Source of the DNA: Paenibacillus tengchongensis
GTDB taxonomy: Bacteria; Bacillota; Bacilli; Paenibacillales; Paenibacillaceae
DNA: 64,000 bases
Reading direction: 5' to 3'
NCBI RefSeq assembly: GCF_008973665.1
Contig: NZ_WACP01000007.1
Span: forward strand, 1-64,000
Notes under the pieces: generated by a model
What the model saw: the letters and a program-made list of their open reading frames with translations, nothing else
What the model was told of the DNA's origin: nothing
Databases searched by the model: none
Program-made: the position numbers and the translations under genes
In this document: positions 8,144 to 16,784 of the stretch, one piece after another
How the letters are laid out: each line of letters starts with the position of its first letter
Numbering within the stretch: the first letter of the stretch is position 1

Positions 8144-9678
8144 GGTCTGCCACCTCCGCCTCCGGGCATGCCACCTCCGCCGGAGAAGCCGCCTCCGGCA
8201 CCGCCGCCTGTAATGCCACCGCCTGTAAAGCCGCCGCCCATGCCTCCCATACCGCCCATTTGTCCTTGCACGGCCTGGGATGAGGATGAATTAGTGGAGA
8301 TTACAGTAGGAATGACCACTTCATCGCCTTCGCTGAGACCGCTGACGATTTCAATGGTGCTCTCATCATGGATGCCGACCTCTACGGCAACCCGTGTCTG
8401 GCTGGTTGCGGTGCTGGTTCCGCTGCCGCCGCTGCGTCCGCCGGCTGCGCGCGTGCCCCGTCCGCCGCCGTAGCCGCCTTCGCCGCCATAACCGCCGCCC
8501 GTGAACCCGCTTGGCATGTCGCCACTAGGCATGTCGCCGCCTGCCGGAAAATCCCCGCCCGGCATGTCGCCGCCGCCCGGGAATCCGCCCTCCGGCATAT
8601 CACCTTGTGCCGGAGCCCCGCCCTGCGCTGTATCGCCGGACGCCGGGGCTTCGCCTTGCCCTGCATCGCCCGCCGGAGCTGCACCTTCCGGCGCCTGCCC
8701 GCGTCCGGCTGCATCGCCGGCGGCTGCTTTGTCTGCGCTGCCCTCCGCACTGGCGGGCACGTTGACGTAATATTTGCCGTTCACTTCACTCACCGCCTCG
8801 ATCGGCACGGTAAGCACATCCTTTTTCTCCTCAATGGTAATGGCCACTTCCGCAGACATGCCGACAAGCACGCCGTCCGATTCGTCGAGGCCCACAGTGA
8901 CATCAAACAGGGATACCCCATTGCTTGAGGAGCCTTCTTTGGCGATTTCGATGACCTTGCCGCTGAACTCCTGGTCTTCCAGGGCATCGAGCGTAATTGT
9001 GGCCGCCTGGCCCAGCTCGACGCTCGGAATGTCCAGCTCATCGACCTGAACGGTGACGCTCAGGTTCTCGTAGTCGGTCATGGTGAAGAGCTCGGCGCCG
9101 TTCTGAGCCTGCTCGCCGTCTGTTATATTGACCGCAGTAATCGTTCCGCCGATCGGGGCGGTCAGCGGATCAGGAGGCAGCATATCCTCTTCGAGATCAG
9201 CGATGGATTCCTCCTGGTCGGCAATGTCGCTCTGCGCTTTTTCAATCGCTTGCTTGGCGTTCTTCAGCTCCTCTTCGCTGGCATTATTCATGGCGAGCGT
9301 CTTATAGCTCTCCTGTTTGTCAGCAAGCTCGGTCTTCAGGCTCTCCAGCGATTTCTCGGCTTGCTTCATCTGATCGCTCATGTCGTTTGGGGTAAAGGTG
9401 ATCAGCACATCGCCGGCCTTGACGACATCGCCTTTCTTCACCATTACCTGATCGACTTCTCCGGCTTCTTTGGTGCGGACCGATTCGGAGTTGATGGCCG
9501 ATACCGAGCCGGAGCCTGAGACACCGACCAGAATATTGCCCCTCGTCACCCTGGCGGTATTCAGTTGTACCGCTCCAGCCGTGTTGTTCTGGTCAGGCCA
9601 CAGCACATAGGTTAGTATTCCGGCAACTGCAGCGACGACAACGATACTTGACGTCCAAATCACTTTCTTCTTGTTCAT
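8140..9678 (-). CDS. HlyD/RND-type adaptor with Gly/Met/Asp-rich insert (YknX-like)
   Basis: Extracellular adaptor of the ABC system, tethered by one N-terminal helix (KVIWTSSIVVVAAVAGILTYVL). It shows a beta-barrel/lipoyl pattern interrupted by a coiled-coil hairpin rich in Glu, Lys and Gln, then the barrel with TVQVDELDIPSVELGQ and a membrane-proximal part. Two unusual low-complexity runs are present. One of about 90 residues repeats GGDMPxG-like units in the middle of the protein. A second Gly/Met-rich tail closes it. The start chosen is the ATG preceded by GGAGG. An upstream in-frame ATG has no ribosome site. A 52-base gap separates it from the secreted-protein gene upstream. Confidence 0.88.
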   Translation of the reverse strand: MNKKKVIWTSSIVVVAAVAGILTYVLWPDQNNTAGAVQLNTARVTRGNILVGVSGSGSVSAINSESVRTKEAGEVDQVMVKKGDVVKAGDVLITFTPNDMSDQMKQAEKSLESLKTELADKQESYKTLAMNNASEEELKNAKQAIEKAQSDIADQEESIADLEEDMLPPDPLTAPIGGTITAVNITDGEQAQNGAELFTMTDYENLSVTVQVDELDIPSVELGQAATITLDALEDQEFSGKVIEIAKEGSSSNGVSLFDVTVGLDESDGVLVGMSAEVAITIEEKKDVLTVPIEAVSEVNGKYYVNVPASAEGSADKAAAGDAAGRGQAPEGAAPAGDAGQGEAPASGDTAQGGAPAQGDMPEGGFPGGGDMPGGDFPAGGDMPSGDMPSGFTGGGYGGEGGYGGGRGTRAAGGRSGGSGTSTATSQTRVAVEVGIHDESTIEIVSGLSEGDEVVIPTVISTNSSSSQAVQGQMGGMGGMGGGFTGGGITGGGAGGGFSGGGGMPGGGGGRP

Positions 9679-9730
9679 TCCGATCCTCCATCTTGCTAAA
9701 ATAATAATATGAGGCATGACTTTTGCCTGC

Positions 9731-12328
9731 TTAAGAACCGTTGCCAGAACCGCTGCCGGAACCGTTATCTGTACCGCTTTCCTCTGTATCGTCTGCTGCC
9801 GGTGTTGTGGTTTTTACCGTCACGTTAATGGCATAGGTCTGGCTGCCGAGCAGAACGCGCTGGCCCTGGAACTCGTCGTACAGCTCCAGCCTGTAAGATC
9901 CGCCGCTCAGGCTCTTGAACAAGGAATTGCTGAGCGTTGTTGTATAGGTGTTATAACTGCCGGCTGTAAGGTCTGTGCCCAGAGTGAGTGTTTTATCAAA
10001 ATATTGGCCGAACGGATCGATTACACGCATGACAAGCTTATGCTGGTAGGTTCCCATTTGATAGGTGGTATCCTGATCAAGCTTGTAATTAAACGAAATG
10101 GCCAAGCTGCTGCTGCCAAGGGTCATTTCGCCGGATGAACTGTTGATAGCAAGCGTGTAAGGATACATGGAAACGGATGTGAGCGCAGACGCGGCGGTGA
10201 TCTCTGCCGGATTCAGCGTCAGCGCGGAAGTGTTGACATAACCGGTAGCTTCCGTCCCTGCGTTAGTCAGCTTGCCGCCCGCAATGGCTTGGCTGACATA
10301 GAGCTGCAGGCCCGAGGTTCCCGCCGAAGCCGGGATTTTGGCCCAGAAGCTGACAATCGTCTTGCCTCCAGGACTGGTGGCGGCCTCCGACTGGTTGACT
10401 GCTGCTTCATACACTTTGCCGTCCGCAGTTCTGAACTGCGCATACAGCCGCGATAAATCCGCTTGCCGTGTTTCCTGGCTGTTCATTTCAAATTCGGTGT
10501 AGACGACATTGGTGTCGGTTCCCTTATAAATGGTCGTCAAACGTTCTTTCACTTCCGCCTTCTTACCGGTGGAGGCAATCGTGAAGGATGAGCCCGCTGC
10601 CAGCGGCGCAATGCCGGTTACAGCACTGTCGGAGGTGCTGAGGGACAGGAACGGCTTCGTTTCGCTGCCGCTTGCGGCCTGCAGAAGGATTTTGGCCTGA
10701 CCGAAGCTTAGGGTATACGGCATGCTGGCCAGGACAGTGAGCTCCGTAGTCGCTCCCGGCGACAATGTTGTGCTTGAATCACCAGTGTAGACCTGGGAGG
10801 ACGAAGTGAGATCCGTCTGGTCAACCTTCAGAATGCCGGTCAGTTCGGGCAGTGTTACTGTCTTGGCGGTGGAATTCCGGATGGTCAGCTTGGCTTGGAG
10901 CAGATCCTTGCTGCCCCACGGCAAGCGCTGCAGCGAATTCAGGGTAACGCCGAAGGTGCCGTAACTGTTGGTCACGCTGGTCTCTGAGGCCACATGGGAA
11001 TTGGTCTGCAGAGTATAAGGAATGCTGAAATAGGCGACAGGCAGGACCATTTTGTTTGTACTGGCACTGTCGGTACCCGCCGGAGGAACAACCTGAAGCT
11101 GCAGCTTGTCCTGGTTCAATTCCAGCGGGATGCTGGCGTCCAGGGCGATAACCTGCTCTTCCAGCGGTTTCAGTGTCAGATTGCTGAAGGCTGTGGTTGT
11201 GACCGGGAAAGTGTAGCCCTCGGCCGATTTTACAGAGAATTCATAGGCCGGTACCGCAACAGCTTTGCTGCCGGTATTCTTGATGCGAAACTGGTAGCTC
11301 CACATGGCATTGCCGTTATCCGCAGAGACCTCCGATTTCAGCAGCTGCATCTCCACAATGTTGCTGTCGATGGAGACCTTTTTCGTGTAGCCGGCCGCAA
11401 CGGTGAAGGAAGCGGTGCCTGCGGCCGGCAGCGCATAAGAGACTACAGGCAGGTACAGCTTCAGCGTTTCATCCAGCTTGGCGATCTGCAGGGTCATGTT
11501 CTTGGTATTCATGTATGCCGGAATTTCGGTCATGAAATAGAGGGTCTTCTTCTCCTGCGGCTGGATTTTGAATTCGGAGCTGCTCTCGTCAAGAGCCAGT
11601 GTGAACACGGAGCCGCCGGCAGATTTCAGATACAGGCTGTAACCGGGATCGGTCAGCACCTTGGTGCCCTGGTTGGTAATGGTAAGGCCCACTTTGGCAT
11701 AGGCTTTGCCGTTATAATTGTAGATTTGCAGCCCAGAGGCTTGAGTGGCGGCCGCAACACTGCCCAGCGAGATTTTCTTGCTTTCTCCCTGCAGTGCGGC
11801 AAGCGAATAGTTGGCCGGCACCGTGAACGTTCCGATCCGCTGCTCGTAATCGGCTGCATTGAAGTTCCAGCCATACATATTGACTTTGAGCCCCTTAACA
11901 CTTGAGGCCTGTCCGATATTGGCGTAATATGTAATGCTTTTCGTTTCCTTGCCGGCAATCTTCTTCGTCTGGGCATCCGCCGATACGGTGACCCCTTTAA
12001 TAATGCTGCCGCCAGGGGTGACCACTTTGGAGAAGTAGTTGGCCAGATTGACGCTGGTGCCGGCTGTATTGGTGTATGTCAATGTATACGTGAGGATATT
12101 TCCGCCCTCCTGGGCAAAAATGCCGACATCGCTCAGCTTTACGCTGAACGAAGAGCCCAGCTTCATGGCGCTAAGGCCCGCCAGCGTAGAGACCTGAGTC
12201 TGCACCGCCGATTGGACTGCGGCGGCTGACGCGGCTTCGGCTACTGTCCCGGTGGTCAAGCCCGGGAATGGACTGACGGCAAATGTACTGAGCAGCAGCA
12301 ATACAAATGCCTTACTTCGTTTGTGCAT
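9731..12328 (-). CDS. Large secreted protein of unknown function, first gene of the ABC/adaptor unit
   Basis: 865 aa with a clear signal peptide (MHKRSKAFVLLLLSTFAVSP, then an AEA-type cleavage site near 32). The mature part is rich in Ser, Thr, Ala and Val and shows several beta-sandwich-like repeats of about 150 residues. Recurring phrases such as LTNQGTKVLTDPGYSLYLKS and IKNTGSKAVAVPAYEFSVKS resemble Ig-like or DUF4352-type folds. It ends in a Gly/Ser/Asn-rich tail (GSGSGNGS). There are no catalytic motifs or cell-wall anchors that I recognise. AGGGAGGG stands before the ATG. Because it leads the adaptor-ATPase-permease run, it may be a cargo, receptor or surface partner of that system. 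This is inference from position. Confidence 0.75.
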   Translation of the reverse strand: MHKRSKAFVLLLLSTFAVSPFPGLTTGTVAEAASAAAVQSAVQTQVSTLAGLSAMKLGSSFSVKLSDVGIFAQEGGNILTYTLTYTNTAGTSVNLANYFSKVVTPGGSIIKGVTVSADAQTKKIAGKETKSITYYANIGQASSVKGLKVNMYGWNFNAADYEQRIGTFTVPANYSLAALQGESKKISLGSVAAATQASGLQIYNYNGKAYAKVGLTITNQGTKVLTDPGYSLYLKSAGGSVFTLALDESSSEFKIQPQEKKTLYFMTEIPAYMNTKNMTLQIAKLDETLKLYLPVVSYALPAAGTASFTVAAGYTKKVSIDSNIVEMQLLKSEVSADNGNAMWSYQFRIKNTGSKAVAVPAYEFSVKSAEGYTFPVTTTAFSNLTLKPLEEQVIALDASIPLELNQDKLQLQVVPPAGTDSASTNKMVLPVAYFSIPYTLQTNSHVASETSVTNSYGTFGVTLNSLQRLPWGSKDLLQAKLTIRNSTAKTVTLPELTGILKVDQTDLTSSSQVYTGDSSTTLSPGATTELTVLASMPYTLSFGQAKILLQAASGSETKPFLSLSTSDSAVTGIAPLAAGSSFTIASTGKKAEVKERLTTIYKGTDTNVVYTEFEMNSQETRQADLSRLYAQFRTADGKVYEAAVNQSEAATSPGGKTIVSFWAKIPASAGTSGLQLYVSQAIAGGKLTNAGTEATGYVNTSALTLNPAEITAASALTSVSMYPYTLAINSSSGEMTLGSSSLAISFNYKLDQDTTYQMGTYQHKLVMRVIDPFGQYFDKTLTLGTDLTAGSYNTYTTTLSNSLFKSLSGGSYRLELYDEFQGQRVLLGSQTYAINVTVKTTTPAADDTEESGTDNGSGSGSGNGS

Positions 12329-12601
12329 GAATTTCCCTCCCTGTTAACAAGCCTTTGCTATCCGGAGCACAGTGTGCATTGTGCGGATCATCCGGCTTTT
12401 TCCATTTCAAAAAATAGCAAAGCCGGCTGAACGTAAGCTGAAAAAAAGCCGGCGTACGTCTTCTGAAACTTAAAGGGAGCTTAAAACCAGATAAAAAATG
12501 CTTTAAATTTTATTAGGGCAGCTATAATACGGTCAAAAATACAAGTTAGGAGCCTCTTGAAGGTGTCTAGGGGAGAAACGCCGCATGGGACGGCAATTTA
12601 C

Positions 12602-12630
12602 TTGTCAAACCGGTGTTTTTTGCATATAAT
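12602..12630 (+). promoter_or_regulatory. Sigma-A promoter of the pheST T-box transcript
   Basis: TTGTCA, exactly 17 bases, TATAAT. The expected start near 12637 begins the T-box leader. The interval from 12329 to 12601 upstream contains no gene. Confidence 0.88.
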
Positions 12631-12636
12631 GAGTAG

Positions 12637-12985
12637 CATATCTTAAACTGCTTTGTCCGCTCCTGGCGGACAATATCAAATACATGCAGTGATGGAGACA
12701 AGTACGCAGCGACTGGCCCGACAGGGAGGAAACGCCGGAGATTGAGAGCGTTTCTGGGCAATAAGCGCTGCCGAAATTCACTCCGGAGCAGTTCCCTGAA
12801 CCCCGTTCAGCAGTAAGCTTGAAGGTGTAAAGTAGGGGATACCGGCCGCAGACCGTTATTTCTGGCAAAAGTGAGACAGGTGCATTTTCGTAAGGGCGGC
12901 CATTTGCTCTTAAGGTGCAAGAAGCCTGTCTAATTAGGGTGGTACCACGGTCTCTTCGTCCCTTTGCGGATGAAGAGGCCTTTTT
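12637..12985 (+). ncRNA. T-box leader (tRNA-Phe sensing) controlling pheST
   Basis: The T-box core AGGGTGGTACCACGG is at 12936-12950. The competing terminator is the 13-bp stem starting GGTCTCTTCGTCC (12949-12961), pairing with 12968-12980 and followed by TTTTT. In the Stem I region an AGTA motif (12691-12694) and, on the 3' side, GAAATTCACTCC place TTC (12777-12779) as the specifier codon. This fits phenylalanine and the downstream genes. Uncharged tRNA-Phe should stabilise the antiterminator and let transcription reach pheS. Confidence 0.93.
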
Positions 12986-13079
12986 GCTTTTTAACGGATA
13001 GATGAAGATGCGGTTGCCTGCGGAGCGGTTTGTAGGTGTGGAAATTTACAAATGGATAGAAGGGGGCAGAACAAAAGTC

Positions 13080-14114
13080 ATGAAAGAAAAGCTGGAAGCA
13101 CTAAAAGTGGAGGCGCTGGCGAAGCTGCAGGAAGTTACTGATCCGCAGACGCTGAATGATCTGCGCGTCAAGTATTTGGGCAAGAAGGGTGAGCTGACTG
13201 AGGTATTGCGGGGAATGGGCGGACTGAGCGCCGAGGAGCGTCCGGTTATCGGCCAGGTGGCGAACCTGGTGCGCAGCGCCATAGAAGACGTAATCGCCGT
13301 CAAGCAGGAGGCATTTGTCCAGCAGGAAACGCAGGCGCGTCTGCAGGCGGAGAAGGTGGACGTTACGCTGCCGGGGCGCGCTTTGCCGCAGGGCGGGCTG
13401 CATCCGCTGAGCCGGGTCATCCGCGAAATCGAGGATATCTTCATCGGCATGGGCTACAAAGTTGCTGAAGGCCCGGAAGTGGAGACGGATTACTATAACT
13501 TTGAAGCGCTGAATCTGCCGAAGAACCACCCGGCGCGCGATATGCAGGATTCCTTCTATTTAACTGAAGACCTGCTGATGCGCACGCAGACTTCTCCGGT
13601 ACAGGTCCGCACGATGCTGGAAATGAACGGGGAAACGCCGGTCAAGATCATCTGCCCGGGCAAGGTATTCCGCCGCGACGACGACGATGCGACACATTCC
13701 TTCCAGTTCCACCAGATCGAAGGCTTGGTGATCGGCCGCAATATCCGCATGAGCGATCTGAAAGGTACGCTGCAGCAGTTCGTCTCCGAAATGTTCGGTC
13801 CGAACACCCGCATCCGTCTGCGGCCGAGCTTCTTCCCGTTCACGGAGCCGAGCGTAGAGGTTGATGTCAGCTGCTTCAAATGCGGCGGCGACGGCTGCCG
13901 GCTGTGCAAGCAGAGCGGATGGCTGGAAATTCTCGGCTCCGGTATGGTGCATCCGAATGTGCTGCGGGCGGGCGGCTATGATCCGGAGGTTTACAGCGGG
14001 TTTGCCTTCGGCATGGGCGTGGAGCGGATTGCCATGCTGAAATACGGCATTGACGATATCCGTAACTTCTATATCAACGATATGGGATTCGTGAAGCAAT
14101 TCAAGGGAATTTGA
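13080..14114 (+). CDS. pheS: Phenylalanyl-tRNA synthetase alpha subunit
   Basis: Catalytic subunit of the alpha2-beta2 class II synthetase that charges tRNA-Phe. The 344-aa product equals the B. subtilis length when the ATG after AGGGGGCA is used. An in-frame ATG 78 bases upstream would add an unlikely basic stretch and lies next to the T-box terminator. An N-terminal coiled coil (residues 1-85) is followed by the class II core with the motif 2 region [31 protein letters not shown] and the motif 3 region [15 protein letters not shown]. It is co-transcribed with pheT. Confidence 0.97.
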   Translation: MKEKLEALKVEALAKLQEVTDPQTLNDLRVKYLGKKGELTEVLRGMGGLSAEERPVIGQVANLVRSAIEDVIAVKQEAFVQQETQARLQAEKVDVTLPGRALPQGGLHPLSRVIREIEDIFIGMGYKVAEGPEVETDYYNFEALNLPKNHPARDMQDSFYLTEDLLMRTQTSPVQVRTMLEMNGETPVKIICPGKVFRRDDDDATHSFQFHQIEGLVIGRNIRMSDLKGTLQQFVSEMFGPNTRIRLRPSFFPFTEPSVEVDVSCFKCGGDGCRLCKQSGWLEILGSGMVHPNVLRAGGYDPEVYSGFAFGMGVERIAMLKYGIDDIRNFYINDMGFVKQFKGI

Positions 14115-14156
14115 GGCGTAATACCAAATACAGGAATGTAAAGGAAGTGTGCGGAC

Positions 14157-16601
14157 ATGAAAGTATCAACCGAATGGCTCGGTGATTATATATCGCTGGA
14201 AGGCGTCGCCACCGAGGAGCTGGCGGATCAAATCACTTCTGCCGGCATTGAAATCGACGGTGTGGAACGCCGCAATAAAGGGCTGTCCGGCATTGTAGTC
14301 GGTTATGTCAAGTCCAAAGAGAAGCATCCCGACGCCGACAAGCTGAATGTATGTGTGGTCGATGCAGGCCAGGGCGAGGATCTGCAAATTGTGTGCGGCG
14401 CAAAGAATGTGGCGGCGGGCCAGAAGGTTCCGGTCGCACTCGTCGGCGCCAAGCTGCCGGGTCTGGAGATCAAGAAGGCCAAGCTGCGCGGCGTATTGTC
14501 CCAGGGCATGATCTGCTCTGCCAAAGAGCTGGGCCTGAACGACAAGCTGCTGCCCAAGGAGCAGCAGGAAGGTATTCTTGTGCTGCCCGAGAATACACAG
14601 ATCGGCCAGGATATCCTGAACGTGCTGGGTCTGGGCGATGAGGTTATGGAATTCGATCTGACGCCGAACCGCTCTGACTGTCTCAGCATGATCGGGGCTG
14701 CTTATGAAGTCAGTGCGATCCTGGGCCGCGACCTGAAGCTGCCGGACCCGGCGGCAGAACTCGTGGAAGCCGGCGGACCGGCGGCGGAGCTGGCCGGTGC
14801 CAAGATTGAAAGCGAGGACCAGTGCACACATTACGCGCTGCGCTATATCTCCGGTGTGAAGCCTGCGCCATCCCCGCTGTGGATACAGAACCGCCTGATG
14901 GCTGCCGGTGTGCGGCCGATCAACAACATCGTGGACATCACCAACTATGTGATGCTGGAGTACGGCCAGCCGCTGCATGCGTTCGATGCGGATAAAGTAG
15001 CCGGCGGCGTGCTGGGTGTGCGTCTTGCCCGTGTAGGTGAAACGCTGGTCACACTGGACGGCCAGGAGCGTAAGCTAGAGCCGCATATGCTGGTCATTGC
15101 CGATGCCGAGAAGGCGGTTGCCCTCGCAGGTGTGATGGGCGGACAAGAGACGGAAGTAACTGCGGAGACAGTGAACATTATGCTGGAATCCGCCAGATTC
15201 GACGGAGGCACGGTCCGCAAAACTTCGCGTCAGCTCGGCTTGCGCTCGGAGGCTTCGTTGCGCTTTGAGAAGGAAGTAGATCCGAACGCAGTCATTCCGG
15301 CCCTCAACCGCGCGGCGGCGCTCATCGCCCGTTATGCCGGAGGCTCGGTGCACGAGGGTGTCGTCCAGGCTGGCGGCGCCGGGGTGCAGGAGAAAATTCT
15401 GACGCTGTCGCTGGAGAAGCTGAACAACTATCTGGGTACACAGCTGTCGCTTCTGGAAGTGAAGACGCTGTTTAACCGTCTGCATTTCAAATGCGGCGAT
15501 GCGGCCCAGGGAGTAATCGAAGTGCAGGTTCCGACCCGGCGCGGCGATATTACGGCGGACGTTGATCTGATTGAAGAGATCGCCCGGTTGTACGGCTATG
15601 ACAACATTCCAACGACGCTGATTGAAGGAGTGACCACTCCGGGGGCGCTGTCGCGGGAGCAATCGGTGCGCCGTGAGCTGCGCAAGCTGCTGGCAAGCGG
15701 CGGATATCAGGAGGTTATGGGTTATTCCTTCATCCAGCCGGAGCAAAGCAAGCTGTTCCCGGCTCTGCACCAGGGCCATCACGCTGTGAAGCTGGCCATG
15801 CCGATGAGCGAGGAGCGCAGTGTGCTGCGTACGACGCTGATTCCGCAGCTGCTGGATATCGCCCTCTACAACAGCAACCGCCGGCAAAGCGATCTGGCGC
15901 TCTTCGAGATCGGCAATATCTTCTTCTCCGAGGCGGAGGAGCTTAAAGCCCAGCCGCAGGAGCATCCTGTGCTGGGACTGCTGCTCACCGGCAGCCAGGC
16001 GGCGAAGCAATGGAACGGCACCGTGCGCCCGGTGGATTTCTTCGACATCAAGGGCGCTCTGGAAGCTGTGTTTGCTTACCTTGGACTGGCGGACCGGATC
16101 GTCTACGAAGGCGATGCGCCGCAGGACTATCATCCGGGCCGCTCGGCCTCCGTATACCTGCTCGGCGCGCAAGGCCGCCTGAAGCTCGGAACGGTCGGCC
16201 AGGTGCATCCGGAGCTGACCCGCAAGCTGGACCTCGAGGATACTTATGTGGCCGAACTGCTGCTGCAGCCGCTGTATGATCATGCGCGGACGTCGCTCCA
16301 GTACAGCGAGCTCTACCGCTTCCCGGGCATGGAACGGGATATTGCGGTGGTGGTCGGTTCGGAAGTGCCGGCAGGCCACTTGCTGGCGGCGATCCGCGAG
16401 CATGGCGGGACGCTGCTGCAGAATGCCCAGGTGTTCGACGTGTATACAGGCGGTAAGATGGAAAGCGGCAAGAAGAGCGTGGCGATCTCGCTGCTTTACC
16501 GTCATACGGAGCGTACCTTGACCGATGAGGAAGTCGGAGAGGTGCATGACGGCGTGGTCGCGGCGCTTGAGCAAACTTTTGGTGCGGAATTGAGAAAATA
16601 G
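14157..16601 (+). CDS. pheT: Phenylalanyl-tRNA synthetase beta subunit
   Basis: 814 aa, the usual length. Domains in order: a tRNA-binding OB fold (about 40-150, VGYVKSKEKHPDADKLNVC), the B3/B4 editing domain (about 210-390, with NNIVDITNYVMLEYGQPLHAFD), the B5 domain (about 405-480), a catalytic-like core, and a C-terminal FDX-ACB anticodon-binding domain (about 720-813, RFPGMERDIAVVV). It starts 42 bases after pheS with AAGGAAG upstream of the ATG. Both are expressed from the T-box promoter and are followed by a strong terminator. Confidence 0.97.
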   Translation: MKVSTEWLGDYISLEGVATEELADQITSAGIEIDGVERRNKGLSGIVVGYVKSKEKHPDADKLNVCVVDAGQGEDLQIVCGAKNVAAGQKVPVALVGAKLPGLEIKKAKLRGVLSQGMICSAKELGLNDKLLPKEQQEGILVLPENTQIGQDILNVLGLGDEVMEFDLTPNRSDCLSMIGAAYEVSAILGRDLKLPDPAAELVEAGGPAAELAGAKIESEDQCTHYALRYISGVKPAPSPLWIQNRLMAAGVRPINNIVDITNYVMLEYGQPLHAFDADKVAGGVLGVRLARVGETLVTLDGQERKLEPHMLVIADAEKAVALAGVMGGQETEVTAETVNIMLESARFDGGTVRKTSRQLGLRSEASLRFEKEVDPNAVIPALNRAAALIARYAGGSVHEGVVQAGGAGVQEKILTLSLEKLNNYLGTQLSLLEVKTLFNRLHFKCGDAAQGVIEVQVPTRRGDITADVDLIEEIARLYGYDNIPTTLIEGVTTPGALSREQSVRRELRKLLASGGYQEVMGYSFIQPEQSKLFPALHQGHHAVKLAMPMSEERSVLRTTLIPQLLDIALYNSNRRQSDLALFEIGNIFFSEAEELKAQPQEHPVLGLLLTGSQAAKQWNGTVRPVDFFDIKGALEAVFAYLGLADRIVYEGDAPQDYHPGRSASVYLLGAQGRLKLGTVGQVHPELTRKLDLEDTYVAELLLQPLYDHARTSLQYSELYRFPGMERDIAVVVGSEVPAGHLLAAIREHGGTLLQNAQVFDVYTGGKMESGKKSVAISLLYRHTERTLTDEEVGEVHDGVVAALEQTFGAELRK

Positions 16602-16613
16602 CAGGAAAAGGGC

Positions 16614-16660
16614 AAAGCCGCAGCGAATCCTTAACAACCGGGATTGCTGCGGCTTTGTTT
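16614..16660 (+). terminator. Terminator after pheT
   Basis: A 17-bp interrupted stem (AAAGCCGCAGC...GCTGCGGCTTT, with GAATCC/GGGATT inside) is followed by a GTTTG tract. Confidence 0.85.
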
Positions 16661-16701
16661 GCTTATGTTTGACGCCGGACCTATCCTGGCGAATGCCATT
16701 T

Positions 16702-16731
16702 TTGCCAAAACTTCAGAATTGACGCTACAAT
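16702..16731 (+). promoter_or_regulatory. Possible promoter of the zapA-like gene
   Basis: TTGCCA, 18 bases, TACAAT, between the pheT terminator and the GTG start. Confidence 0.4.
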
Positions 16732-16784
16732 AGAAAAGTATAAGACAGCTTAGAATCCGCACACATCTAAAGGAGGGCACAACT

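Noticed and set aside
15075..16637. 520-codon minus-strand frame over pheT
   Set aside because: Antisense shadow of pheT, which also runs through the pheT terminator.
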